Source of the DNA: Rubrolithibacter danxiaensis
GTDB taxonomy: Bacteria > Bacteroidota > Bacteroidia > Sphingobacteriales > Sphingobacteriaceae
Reading direction: 5' to 3'
Length of the DNA: 64,000 bases
Assembly: GCF_047272945.1 (NCBI RefSeq)
Contig: NZ_JBKOPS010000003.1
Span: 124,001 to 188,000, forward strand
This document shows, in pieces, positions 10,067-18,207 of this stretch. Every line of letters starts with the position of its first letter. Within the stretch, counting starts at the first letter, position 1. A program made the position numbers and the translations under genes. The notes under the pieces are model-generated. The model was not told where the DNA came from and ran no database searches. It saw only the letters and a list, made by a program, of their open reading frames with translations.

Positions 10067-12364
10067 TTATTTGTCTATAATCAGCACTTGGTTTAAAGGC
10101 AAGCGATAGCTTTTTAACTCTGGTTCATCACTTATCGCTATTTTAGCAAGAAATACTTCAGCGAAATTATCCTTCACATTTATAAGATCTACAAATTTCT
10201 TCCTTAGCCTATTTAACTCCTTTATACTTTTAGAGCCTAATCCTTCCCCATTTCCATGCAGTGCACGAGGAAAAAGGTACAAGGGTGAAATAAGAGGGTG
10301 AACCGCAATATCAAGATTTGTTGCAGCGAGCCAGAAACGTTCCATGGAACGACCTCCTTCAAAAAAATTTTTAAGATTATATTCTGGTAAGATAATCATA
10401 CATAAAGCAGATGCAGAAGAAACTGTTCTTTTTGCAAGCATATCCAGGGCATATCCTCCATCCAAATCATTAAGTGCAGAAATTACTTTTTCATTCTTAA
10501 TGACATCCAATGCGGCTAATTGCGAATTAGTTAAACCCAGCGTTTTTACATATATACCGTCTTTTGTACGCTCTGTTTCTTCCTGTGTCCACCTCATTTC
10601 CCGATGTACAAAATCAAAATGACCATCAGGATTTAAAATTCTAATTCTATCGCATGCTCCAATAATTTCAGCTAATAATTTTAAATCCTCCTCTGACGTA
10701 AAATACTTTAATTTAGCTCCTGAAATAGACTCTGCATACTTCAATAAAACATCTAAAGAAGCAGGTGATATATCAGATTTAGGCGCTAAATTCCGATTTG
10801 TATGCCGTTTATATATTGCATTATCCAAAGGGATAAGAAATTGCGAAAGATTTTGATCTGAAACAGGTTTAAAACGAATAGATGCTACCAGTTCCTGGCG
10901 TGAATTATTCGGCTGAAATTCATGTGTAACTTCTATTCCTTTTTTTAAAGCATGGATAGAAAGGTTCTCATAAGCGGCTCCAAGAGTAATATAAGAGGCT
11001 ATTTTTTGAAAATCGCCGAAAGAAAATGACCTGAACTGATCGTGGAACAAATGAAGTGTTCCTTCCTGATACAACCATTTCCATGGTTGGTCATTTCCTG
11101 TAGAAGGAGCAGCGCAAGCGGCCTCAACCAGTTCTTTAATTGTAGCCGGATCCGGAGTGATATATCCCTCCCTGCTTTTAATATCTTTTACAAGACTCTT
11201 CATTTCTTCTACACCGAGGGGAGAAAACGGATTTGCTTTATGCACCGGAGCCGCAACATCCTTCTTATCTGAAATAAGCTCTTCCAGATCTATATAATAC
11301 CTGCCCGATTCATGAAACTGATCCAATAAAACGCGTCTGCATACATCTGCACCTACCGCCCCACCTAATGCAACCGAACTGGCAAGCTGGGGCCAGGTGT
11401 TTATAGTTTGTTGCACTTCGACCATAGAAACCTTTCCACGAATTGAAATATTTTCCACTCCCAGCATTTGTAACATGATCGGAATTTTATCCTCATTAGA
11501 AAGACCTTTGATATTGTCGGCATTTACGTCTTCGACTGTTCCATGAAGAATCGGACGTTTGGGATCTAAATCGAACCGTTCCACATCCAGCATTCCACGG
11601 TCACTTGTATCCATCAGCACTGGTATTCTTAATTCACGTGCCTTATACCTGCAAATAATTTTCATATCCAGGCCATCGCACTCGTCAACAAGCAAATCGA
11701 GTTTTCCGTCTCCAGTAAAAAATGTGTCGATATTGTGTTCCATAAGTCCCTCAAAAAAACAGGTAACTTTTAGAAATGGGTCTATTTCTGCAATCTCTCT
11801 TGCTGCTATTACAACTTTGGGAACACCAAGGTTATACACAGCAGTGCGTATCCGGTTAAGGTTACTTAATTCAAGCGTATCAAAATCAGCCAACCGAAGC
11901 TCCCCAAATCCCCGCTCCATCGCCAATGTAAGCGCAATAGACTGACCTACAGACAGCCCGACAATCCCTATTTTTTTCCTGCTTAAAATATCCCGTTCAG
12001 CCCGGGTAATCTTATACTGGTTCCTGTTTGTTCTTACTTCCAAAAACTCATCTTCATCCAATAAGTGCACTAAACGTCGATTCCAGGGATAATATACCCA
12101 AACGCCATATTCCTTTATATTTTTCCCTCCTAAATGAGTTTCAACAAGATGGGGATAATCTTCAGAAGCTATTCGCAAAGAAGGTTTTTTACTTTTAATC
12201 AGCTCCACTAACTGCCCGTATATTTCATCATGTATAAAAACTTTCCCCTCCCTTATTAATGTATCATATGTACTCTTATCTAAGGGGTTATCAATTTTTA
12301 GTATTAGCGGTTTATAAAGATTTATATCTTCTAAGTCAGTTAATCCGTTTACAGTTGCTTCCAT
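10067..12364 (-). CDS. ThiF/E1-like adenylyltransferase fused to nitroreductase domain (Rv1355c-like)
   Basis: 765 aa. Residues about 120-330 are an E1/ThiF/MoeB-type Rossmann domain: nucleotide-binding glycine loop KIGIVGLSVGQSIA, then ADFDTLELSNLNR, where the aspartate and arginine contact ATP in E1 enzymes. Residues about 400-720 resemble an FMN nitroreductase, opening with PSTGNDQPWKW (compare the R-S-x-R/PSxxNxQPW motif of that family) and holding a second FMN-site region near RHTNRN. This architecture matches the Rv1355c family recognised in mycobacteria and scattered bacteria, whose function is not established. Similar pairs occur in peptide- or azole-modifying pathways, but no precursor peptide was found here. 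It lies between a GNAT-like gene (26 bp upstream) and a 7TMR-DISM kinase (29 bp downstream). Confidence 0.85.
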   Translation of the reverse strand: MEATVNGLTDLEDINLYKPLILKIDNPLDKSTYDTLIREGKVFIHDEIYGQLVELIKSKKPSLRIASEDYPHLVETHLGGKNIKEYGVWVYYPWNRRLVHLLDEDEFLEVRTNRNQYKITRAERDILSRKKIGIVGLSVGQSIALTLAMERGFGELRLADFDTLELSNLNRIRTAVYNLGVPKVVIAAREIAEIDPFLKVTCFFEGLMEHNIDTFFTGDGKLDLLVDECDGLDMKIICRYKARELRIPVLMDTSDRGMLDVERFDLDPKRPILHGTVEDVNADNIKGLSNEDKIPIMLQMLGVENISIRGKVSMVEVQQTINTWPQLASSVALGGAVGADVCRRVLLDQFHESGRYYIDLEELISDKKDVAAPVHKANPFSPLGVEEMKSLVKDIKSREGYITPDPATIKELVEAACAAPSTGNDQPWKWLYQEGTLHLFHDQFRSFSFGDFQKIASYITLGAAYENLSIHALKKGIEVTHEFQPNNSRQELVASIRFKPVSDQNLSQFLIPLDNAIYKRHTNRNLAPKSDISPASLDVLLKYAESISGAKLKYFTSEEDLKLLAEIIGACDRIRILNPDGHFDFVHREMRWTQEETERTKDGIYVKTLGLTNSQLAALDVIKNEKVISALNDLDGGYALDMLAKRTVSSASALCMIILPEYNLKNFFEGGRSMERFWLAATNLDIAVHPLISPLYLFPRALHGNGEGLGSKSIKELNRLRKKFVDLINVKDNFAEVFLAKIAISDEPELKSYRLPLNQVLIIDK

Positions 12365-12389
12365 AATATCTTTTTTATTACCAATAACT

Positions 12390-13199
12390 TTAGAAAATAT
12401 TCAAATTATCTTCGTCTATGTGGCCTTTAATAAAATTCTTTTTGGCATTAGCGATCATCTGCTTTAAATCCCATTGACTAAGATTTGGAATTTCAATTTG
12501 ATAATGAATAGTAATTTCCTTTTTCCTCAGTTCTTCAACTCTGGTTGCATTTAATTTTTCTCTTAACGCGAATACGGCATTCCGTTCTTCATCGTTTGCC
12601 TTGCTCATCGTTTCCACATCTTGTAAAATCATAACAGTTGCAAGAAGATCCCGCTTAGGATAAAAAAAAGTTCCGTTATTCCCGATATGTGTTTCAATTT
12701 CATACCCTGCATTTTCGCCCATCTTTACTGTATAGGGAGCGCATAAGGAAAAAAGTGATTTAAGGCCTATTTGTGTCGAAATAGCAAGACAAGCACGAGA
12801 TAAAAAGATACTTCCTACTCCGTATCCTGCTATTTCCCTTGAATTCCATAAGCCGCACAACTCGCCTGTACCTTCCTGTGCATAATCCCAAACAAGATCA
12901 AAAATCTTTGGATCTAATGCTCCGGTTGCTTCTTCAATCGGTAAAGGTTGTGAACCACCGGCAACATGTACACGAGCTCCACCATATACTTTTTCCCCGT
13001 CCAGAGATTCAACAATTAAAACAAATGCGCCTGGATTTGTTGTCCACTCTTCTTTTGATGATGTTACCTTGGTTACACCTATACTTGTTAAAACATGCTC
13101 ATGCCCTTTTATAAATAATTCACAGGCCGCAGGATCATCTATAGCCCGGAAAGCTCTTAATCGAACTTCGGGATTTTCTTTATTCAGACTAGTTTCCAT
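12390..13199 (-). CDS. GNAT-like acyltransferase of unknown substrate
   Basis: 269 aa, cytoplasmic, no signal peptide. The pattern fits a GNAT fold: an N-terminal strand-helix (VRLRAFRAIDDPAACELF), a central strand followed by GGARVHV, then an acetyl/acyl-CoA-loop-like stretch (SREIAGYGVGSIFLSRACL) leading into a helix, and a late motif MGENAGYEI resembling the xxxGF/GY end of GNATs. The overall size and layout also recall autoinducer-synthase-like or N-acyl amino acid synthase GNATs, but that is inference. It is the first gene of the minus-strand run and probably shares a transcript with the ThiF-nitroreductase and the 7TMR-DISM kinase. The start ATG at 13197-13199 was chosen because nothing conserved lies upstream. 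Confidence 0.6.
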   Translation of the reverse strand: METSLNKENPEVRLRAFRAIDDPAACELFIKGHEHVLTSIGVTKVTSSKEEWTTNPGAFVLIVESLDGEKVYGGARVHVAGGSQPLPIEEATGALDPKIFDLVWDYAQEGTGELCGLWNSREIAGYGVGSIFLSRACLAISTQIGLKSLFSLCAPYTVKMGENAGYEIETHIGNNGTFFYPKRDLLATVMILQDVETMSKANDEERNAVFALREKLNATRVEELRKKEITIHYQIEIPNLSQWDLKQMIANAKKNFIKGHIDEDNLNIF

Positions 13200-13747
13200 G
13201 GATTTTTTGATAATAGATTAAGGTACCGGAGGTAAATGAGCTGTTTTTTAAAACCCGTAAAAAGAATATCTTCATTGCTGTTTGCTGATATAAAAATAAG
13301 ATAGTCGGAAAAAACAGAACCGTCAGCATACAAATTTCGGGCATAGCTAAATAAAGTAGACGATAACAAACGATTCCTTTATACGATAAAAGCTTATGAG
13401 AGTTTCTAAAATTATTCTTTTTTTCACAGGGGCATAGTTAAATGTTTTAAAATGAACACTATTTATTATGAAGATTAAATTTAATTAAAACCAGAAAATG
13501 CCTGATTTGCTTTAATTTTAGTTGACGTGTTATCACCTGGTTATATTAACCTTCTTCACCTGACATTTTTCAACGTCCCTTTCGCGACGAAAAAACTACC
13601 AGAAATCTTTTTTTTTCTTTAATAAATGCGTGTAATCCGACGCTCCCCCGCTCAGGTTATTTGTTTACTTACCTCTTTTATACAAAACTTTGATTATTAA
13701 TTTCAGTTATCTTTATTATTTCCTTTTTTCTTTTTCTAATGATTTAA
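13200..13747. other. Intergenic region between the signalling operon and dgoA
   Basis: 548 bp separating divergent operons. A 61-codon minus-strand frame (13184-13369) overlaps the GNAT gene start and looks spurious. A weak promoter-like pair for dgoA is TTTG at 13689-13692 and TATCTTTA at 13708-13715, with a spacer shorter than usual. No RNA gene, repeat or strong hairpin was seen. Confidence 0.4.
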
Positions 13748-14380
13748 ATGGAAACTCTATCACACATCCTGCAGCACAAAATCATAGCAATTATTCGGGG
13801 AGCCAAGCCAAAAGATATCCTTCAAATTGCAAATGCCCTTAACATGGCAGGGATAAAAACAATGGAGATAACTATAAACTCTCCCAAAGCAATGCATGTT
13901 ATTGAAACCCTTGCAAATGAAATGAGCAACGAAATGCTTATTGGCGCCGGCACAGTACTTGATCCGGAAACTGCAAGAACTGCACTTTTAGCGGGAGCAA
14001 AATTCATTATTTCACCTACGTTGAATACAAAAACGATAAAAATGACTAAACGTTACGGTGCAATAAGCATTCCAGGCGCTTTTACTCCTACAGAAATATT
14101 AAAAGCCTATACAAATGGCGGCGATATTATTAAAGTTTTTCCGGCCTCAGTTGGAGCTGCTTATTTCAGTGACCTAAGCGGCCCTCTTCCTCATATTCCT
14201 TTGATGCCAACAGGAGGGGTCAATATAAATAACATTGCAGAATTTAAAAAAGCAGGTGCCGTAGCTTTCGGACTGGGGAGCGCACTTGTTAATACAAAAG
14301 AAGAAGTGAATGAACTTTACCTGCAAAATCTTACAGAAAGAGCAAGAAAATTTAAAGAAGCGGTTTCTGATATTGCTTAA
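13748..14380 (+). CDS. dgoA: 2-dehydro-3-deoxy-6-phosphogalactonate aldolase (KDPG/KDPGal aldolase family)
   Basis: 210 aa, the normal size for class I KDPG/KDPGal aldolases. Key residues are present: R17 (AIIRG), catalytic E40 (TMEITI), Schiff-base K129 (IIKVFPAS) and the phosphate-binding loop MPTGGVN. It cleaves 2-keto-3-deoxy-6-phosphogalactonate to pyruvate and glyceraldehyde 3-phosphate. Sequence alone cannot separate KDPG from KDPGal specificity; the galactonate assignment comes from its position directly upstream of galactonate dehydratase (9 bp) and the dgoK-type kinase. It is the first gene of a compact three-gene operon. No transporter or regulator for galactonate is adjacent. Confidence 0.9.
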   Translation: METLSHILQHKIIAIIRGAKPKDILQIANALNMAGIKTMEITINSPKAMHVIETLANEMSNEMLIGAGTVLDPETARTALLAGAKFIISPTLNTKTIKMTKRYGAISIPGAFTPTEILKAYTNGGDIIKVFPASVGAAYFSDLSGPLPHIPLMPTGGVNINNIAEFKKAGAVAFGLGSALVNTKEEVNELYLQNLTERARKFKEAVSDIA

Positions 14381-14389
14381 CAGACAATT

Positions 14390-15538
14390 ATGAAAATTAC
14401 CAACTTCAGATTATTCCAGGTACCGCCACGCTGGCTGTTTTTAAAAATTGAAACCGATGAGGGTATTTCGGGCTGGGGCGAACCGGTTATAGAAGGCAGG
14501 GCAGCAACAGTTAAAACTGCAGTCGAAGAATTAATGGAAAATCTCACCGGGAAAAATCCATTAAATATTGAAGACCATTGGAACGTAATGTACCGGGGTG
14601 GATTTTACCGCGGAGGTCCAATTCTGATGAGTGCGATTGCCGGTATCGACCAGGCTTTGTGGGATATTAAAGGAAAGTACTTCAATGCTCCTGTTCATCA
14701 GTTATTGGGTGGCAAGGCAAAAGACAGCATGCGAGTGTATTCCTGGATTGGGGGAGATCGTCCTGCACATGTCGGGCAGGCTGCCAAAAGCATGATAGAA
14801 AAAGGTTTTACCGCTGTAAAAATGAATGCAACGGAAGAAATGTCGTATGTTGATTCATATAAAAAAATTGATGAAGCGGTAGCACGTATTGCAGCGGTTA
14901 GAGAAGCAGCCGGACCAGATACAGGAATTGGCGTTGACTTTCATGGACGGGTACACAAGCCAATGGCTAAAATCCTGGCCAAAGCACTGGAACCTTATAA
15001 TCCCATGTTTATAGAAGAGCCTGTTCTGCCCGAAAACAATGAAGCATTGCGTGAAATTGCAAAACATGTTTCAATTCCAATAGCTACAGGCGAAAGAATG
15101 TTTTCAAGGTGGCAGTTTAAAAATCTCCTTATTGACGGCTACGCAGATATTATCCAGCCGGACTTATCTCACGCGGGCGGAATAACGGAATGTAAAAAGA
15201 TCATTTCCATGGCCGAAGCTTTTGATGTTGCCGCAGCACCTCATTGTCCGCTGGGGCCCATTGCACTGGCAGCATGTTTGCAGGTAGACGCCACTTGCCA
15301 TAACGCCTTTATACAGGAACAAAGCTTAGGCATACATTACAATGTAGATAATGACCTGCTCGATTACATTACCGACCGTACAGTTTTTGAATACGATAAG
15401 GGATTTGTAAAAATACCTGAAGGACCCGGACTGGGAATTGAAATAAATGAAGAACTTGTAATTGAACGCGAAAAAATAGGCCATAACTGGAGAAACCCGG
15501 TTTGGAGAAATACAGACGGAAGTGTAGCTGAGTGGTAA
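14390..15538 (+). CDS. dgoD: D-galactonate dehydratase
   Basis: 382 aa, the same length as Escherichia coli DgoD. It belongs to the mandelate-racemase subgroup of the enolase superfamily. The metal ligands D183, E209 and E235 and the acid/base residues H185 (VDFHGR) and H285 (AAPHCPLGP) occur at exactly the positions known for DgoD, a strong indication of function. It converts D-galactonate to 2-keto-3-deoxygalactonate. It sits 9 bp after dgoA and 12 bp before dgoK, so co-transcription is very likely. The start ATG gives MKITNFRLFQVPPRW, typical of the family. Confidence 0.96.
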   Translation: MKITNFRLFQVPPRWLFLKIETDEGISGWGEPVIEGRAATVKTAVEELMENLTGKNPLNIEDHWNVMYRGGFYRGGPILMSAIAGIDQALWDIKGKYFNAPVHQLLGGKAKDSMRVYSWIGGDRPAHVGQAAKSMIEKGFTAVKMNATEEMSYVDSYKKIDEAVARIAAVREAAGPDTGIGVDFHGRVHKPMAKILAKALEPYNPMFIEEPVLPENNEALREIAKHVSIPIATGERMFSRWQFKNLLIDGYADIIQPDLSHAGGITECKKIISMAEAFDVAAAPHCPLGPIALAACLQVDATCHNAFIQEQSLGIHYNVDNDLLDYITDRTVFEYDKGFVKIPEGPGLGIEINEELVIEREKIGHNWRNPVWRNTDGSVAEW

Positions 15539-15550
15539 ATTATTTAAAAC

Positions 15551-16525
15551 ATGCAGATACCTGAAAAATTTTTAAGCTGCGATTGGGGAACCTCTTCTTT
15601 CAGGCTACGTCTGGTGGAAACGGAGACGCTTGCCATACTTGCTGAAGAAAGCTCTGATGAAGGAAATACGAATACTTTCAATTTATGGACCGAAACGAAA
15701 CAGCCCGAAGAGAAACGTTTTGCCTTTTATCTTTCAATCATTCAAAATCATATTCATCAACTAGAGCAACAGCAGCGGATTAATTTAAATGATGTGCCCC
15801 TGGTAATCTCCGGTATGGCATCTTCCACCATTGGCATGCTCGAACTTCCTTATAAAAATATACCCTTTTTAACGGATGGTTCTGATTTAGCAACCCAAAT
15901 AATTCGGCCACAAGATAATTTCAGGCATAAAATAATCCTTATATCGGGAGTAAAAAGTGAAGATGATGTAATGAGAGGTGAGGAAACTCAACTGGTAGGC
16001 TGTTGCTTCGATAATTCTCCAAAAGGACAGTTGTTTATTCACCCTGGCACACATACCAAACACATTTATATAAAGAATGGGAAAGTGTTAAAATTTAAAA
16101 CATATATGACCGGCGAGTTCTTTTCTTTACTATCCGGTAAAAGTATTTTATCATCCTCTGTTGAAAAAGGGGGAAATCTTAAAGAACCCGATACAATGCG
16201 TTTTTTTGAAAAAGGCGTAAAAGAAAGTCTCCGTCTAAACCTTTTGCATACCAGTTTCATGGTTCGTACAAATATGCTTTTTCAGAAATGCAGTAACCGT
16301 GAAAACTACTATTATTTAAGCGGTTTATTAACAGGATCTGAATTAAAGGATCTAGTGAATTCCCCTATTGAAACCATTACTTTGGCTGGCGAAGAGGTAC
16401 TCTTAGACAACTATCTTGCAGCGCTTACTATATTAGGAATAACAGATAAAACTTCTGTTACGGTAAAAAATGCCGATGAAGTAACCATAAAAGGACAATT
16501 CGAGGTTTTAAAGAATGCCGTTTAA
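15551..16525 (+). CDS. dgoK: 2-dehydro-3-deoxygalactonokinase
   Basis: 324 aa. The N-terminal phosphate-binding motif CDWGTSSFRLRLVE, followed by the VISGMASS and HPGTHTKH regions, is characteristic of DgoK kinases in the ASKHA superfamily. It phosphorylates 2-keto-3-deoxygalactonate, giving the substrate of the dgoA aldolase. Together the three genes encode the whole path from D-galactonate to pyruvate and glyceraldehyde 3-phosphate. Its stop lies only 4 bp before the stop of the opposing crotonase-family gene, with no obvious terminator between them. Confidence 0.93.
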   Translation: MQIPEKFLSCDWGTSSFRLRLVETETLAILAEESSDEGNTNTFNLWTETKQPEEKRFAFYLSIIQNHIHQLEQQQRINLNDVPLVISGMASSTIGMLELPYKNIPFLTDGSDLATQIIRPQDNFRHKIILISGVKSEDDVMRGEETQLVGCCFDNSPKGQLFIHPGTHTKHIYIKNGKVLKFKTYMTGEFFSLLSGKSILSSSVEKGGNLKEPDTMRFFEKGVKESLRLNLLHTSFMVRTNMLFQKCSNRENYYYLSGLLTGSELKDLVNSPIETITLAGEEVLLDNYLAALTILGITDKTSVTVKNADEVTIKGQFEVLKNAV

Positions 16526-16529
16526 TACC

Positions 16530-17354
16530 TCATCGGTTCTTCCATAGCGGCTCACGCTTATCTTTAAAAGCAGCCAAGCCTTCCCGTGCATCTTCCGAAT
16601 CTTTTATAAGTTTCAATTTCTCAAGCAGGAAAGCGTATCGTTCATTTTCAACAACATCCGAAAGCGAATAAAATGCTTCTATCCCTTTTTGAATAGCAAA
16701 CGGCGAATTTTCAATAATCGACTGAATCAGGTCGTTTTTCTTTTGGATGAGCGTTTCGGCAGTAGCAAAATGGGTAACCAATCCCAATTCCAGGGCTTCA
16801 TTACAGGAGTAACTTTTTGCCAGAATACACATCTCCAAGACTTTTCTGGGCGGAATGATTTTCAGCAACGTAGCCATCACCTGCATCGGGAAAATCCCAC
16901 GCTTAACCTCAGGCAGTTCGAAGCGGGAATTTTCAGTTGCTATAACAAAGGTACAACCACCAATAATCAGAAAACCGCCACCTAAAACCGGGCCGTTAAC
17001 AAGGCAAACAGATGGCTTGGTCAAATTTTTAAAAGCATCGCCAAAATTTACTTCCTTTTGAGCAGCGGGCAGCGTTTCATTCTTCTCATCAAGTTCTTCA
17101 TTTTGGAAAACATTCAAATCCATTCCTGAACAAAAAACTGGTCCGGCTGCTTCAATAAGTACGCACCAGATATACGGGTTGCTTTGTGCATACTCCAGTG
17201 CATAAGCTATTTCCTTAACCATTAAGGGGGTAAAGGCATTTCTCTTTTCAGGCCGGTTCAGTTTTATAGTAAAAACTCTGTCAGCCACAAGGGTTTGAAT
17301 AAACCGGAAATTAACAGCAGAAAAATGCAGAATAGCTTCTTTTGCGTAAAACAT
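16530..17354 (-). CDS. Enoyl-CoA hydratase/isomerase (crotonase) family protein
   Basis: 274 aa with the crotonase fold: RPEKRNAF and CSGMDL (oxyanion hole and CoA pocket), GPVLGGG and the PEVKRGIFP region. Aligned to rat crotonase, the second catalytic glutamate is present (E149, matching E164), but the first (E144) is replaced by L129 in GGGFLII. Context (HMG-CoA lyase 7 bp upstream, then acyl-CoA dehydrogenase) would suggest methylglutaconyl-CoA hydratase of leucine breakdown. Loss of one glutamate instead suggests an isomerase-like or other crotonase reaction, so only the family is called. Last gene of a three-gene minus-strand operon. Confidence 0.85.
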   Translation of the reverse strand: MFYAKEAILHFSAVNFRFIQTLVADRVFTIKLNRPEKRNAFTPLMVKEIAYALEYAQSNPYIWCVLIEAAGPVFCSGMDLNVFQNEELDEKNETLPAAQKEVNFGDAFKNLTKPSVCLVNGPVLGGGFLIIGGCTFVIATENSRFELPEVKRGIFPMQVMATLLKIIPPRKVLEMCILAKSYSCNEALELGLVTHFATAETLIQKKNDLIQSIIENSPFAIQKGIEAFYSLSDVVENERYAFLLEKLKLIKDSEDAREGLAAFKDKREPLWKNR

Positions 17355-17361
17355 GGCAGTT

Positions 17362-18207
17362 CTAATTTATCAGATCATGAAAACTTAATTTCAATTGACT
17401 TATTTCTGTTTCAGAGGGCAAATTTTCTACACCCTTGCCCCGCAAAAATTCTACAAGATTCTCTGTAGGCATATTCCCGACAAGCTTGTCAGCTGCCATT
17501 GGACAACCGCCGTAACCCGCTATTGCTCCGTCAAACCGGCGGCATCCTGCTGTCCATGCAGCTTCAATCTTTTCAACCCAGGTGCCGGGATTTGTATGAA
17601 AATGAGCCCCAAATTCCAAATTGGGAAAAGCTAAAGTAAGTTTGCCAAACAAATTACCAATAAGTGCCGGTTCCGCAATTCCAACCGTATCTGAAAGAGA
17701 AAAAATGCTGATATTCAGTCTGCTTAACTGCTCAACCCATTTCTCTGCAATTTCCGGCTCCCACTCTTCACCATAAGGATTTCCGAATCCCATAGAAATA
17801 TAAATTACCAGCTCTTTCTCATATTTTTCGCAAAGTTCTGCAATGCTCTTTACTTCCTCTACTGATTGGCTAATTGTTTTCCCAGTATTCCTTAACTGAA
17901 ATGTTTCTGAAATGGAAAAAGGATACCCCAGATAACTTATTTCGGGAAATTTAACTGCTTCTTCTGCTCCTCTTTTATTGGCTGTAATAGCCAGCAGTTT
18001 CGCTTTTGCTGAACTAAGGTCAAGTTGTTTCAGTACTTCTCCGGTATCTGCCATTTGCGGAACAGCTTTTGGTGAAACAAAACTTCCGAAATCAATTGTA
18101 TCAAATCCAACCTGGAGTAATTCATTCAGGTACAACACCTTTTTTTCTGTCGGGATAAAAGACGTTATACCCTGAATAGCATCTCTCGGACATTCAACCA
18201 GCTTCAT
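17362..18207 (-). CDS. Hydroxymethylglutaryl-CoA lyase
   Basis: 281 aa DRE-TIM metallolyase. Visible active-site elements are R8/D9 in ECPRDAIQG (family form PRDGLQ), metal-binding histidines in FGAHFHTNPG and the catalytic cysteine in the glycine-rich loop AGYGGCPMA. It cleaves 3-hydroxy-3-methylglutaryl-CoA to acetoacetate and acetyl-CoA, the last step of leucine degradation. The start codon directly abuts the stop of the acyl-CoA dehydrogenase gene, showing tight coupling. A CoA-transferase pair on the opposite strand at 21099-22456 could activate the acetoacetate produced. The DAIQ variant in place of DGLQ is a small departure from the family norm. Confidence 0.88.
   Translation of the reverse strand: MKLVECPRDAIQGITSFIPTEKKVLYLNELLQVGFDTIDFGSFVSPKAVPQMADTGEVLKQLDLSSAKAKLLAITANKRGAEEAVKFPEISYLGYPFSISETFQLRNTGKTISQSVEEVKSIAELCEKYEKELVIYISMGFGNPYGEEWEPEIAEKWVEQLSRLNISIFSLSDTVGIAEPALIGNLFGKLTLAFPNLEFGAHFHTNPGTWVEKIEAAWTAGCRRFDGAIAGYGGCPMAADKLVGNMPTENLVEFLRGKGVENLPSETEISQLKLSFHDLIN

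Noticed and set aside
13184..13369. 61-codon minus-strand frame upstream of the GNAT-like gene
   Set aside because: Overlaps the GNAT start, no domain or signal, composition like random AT-rich sequence.
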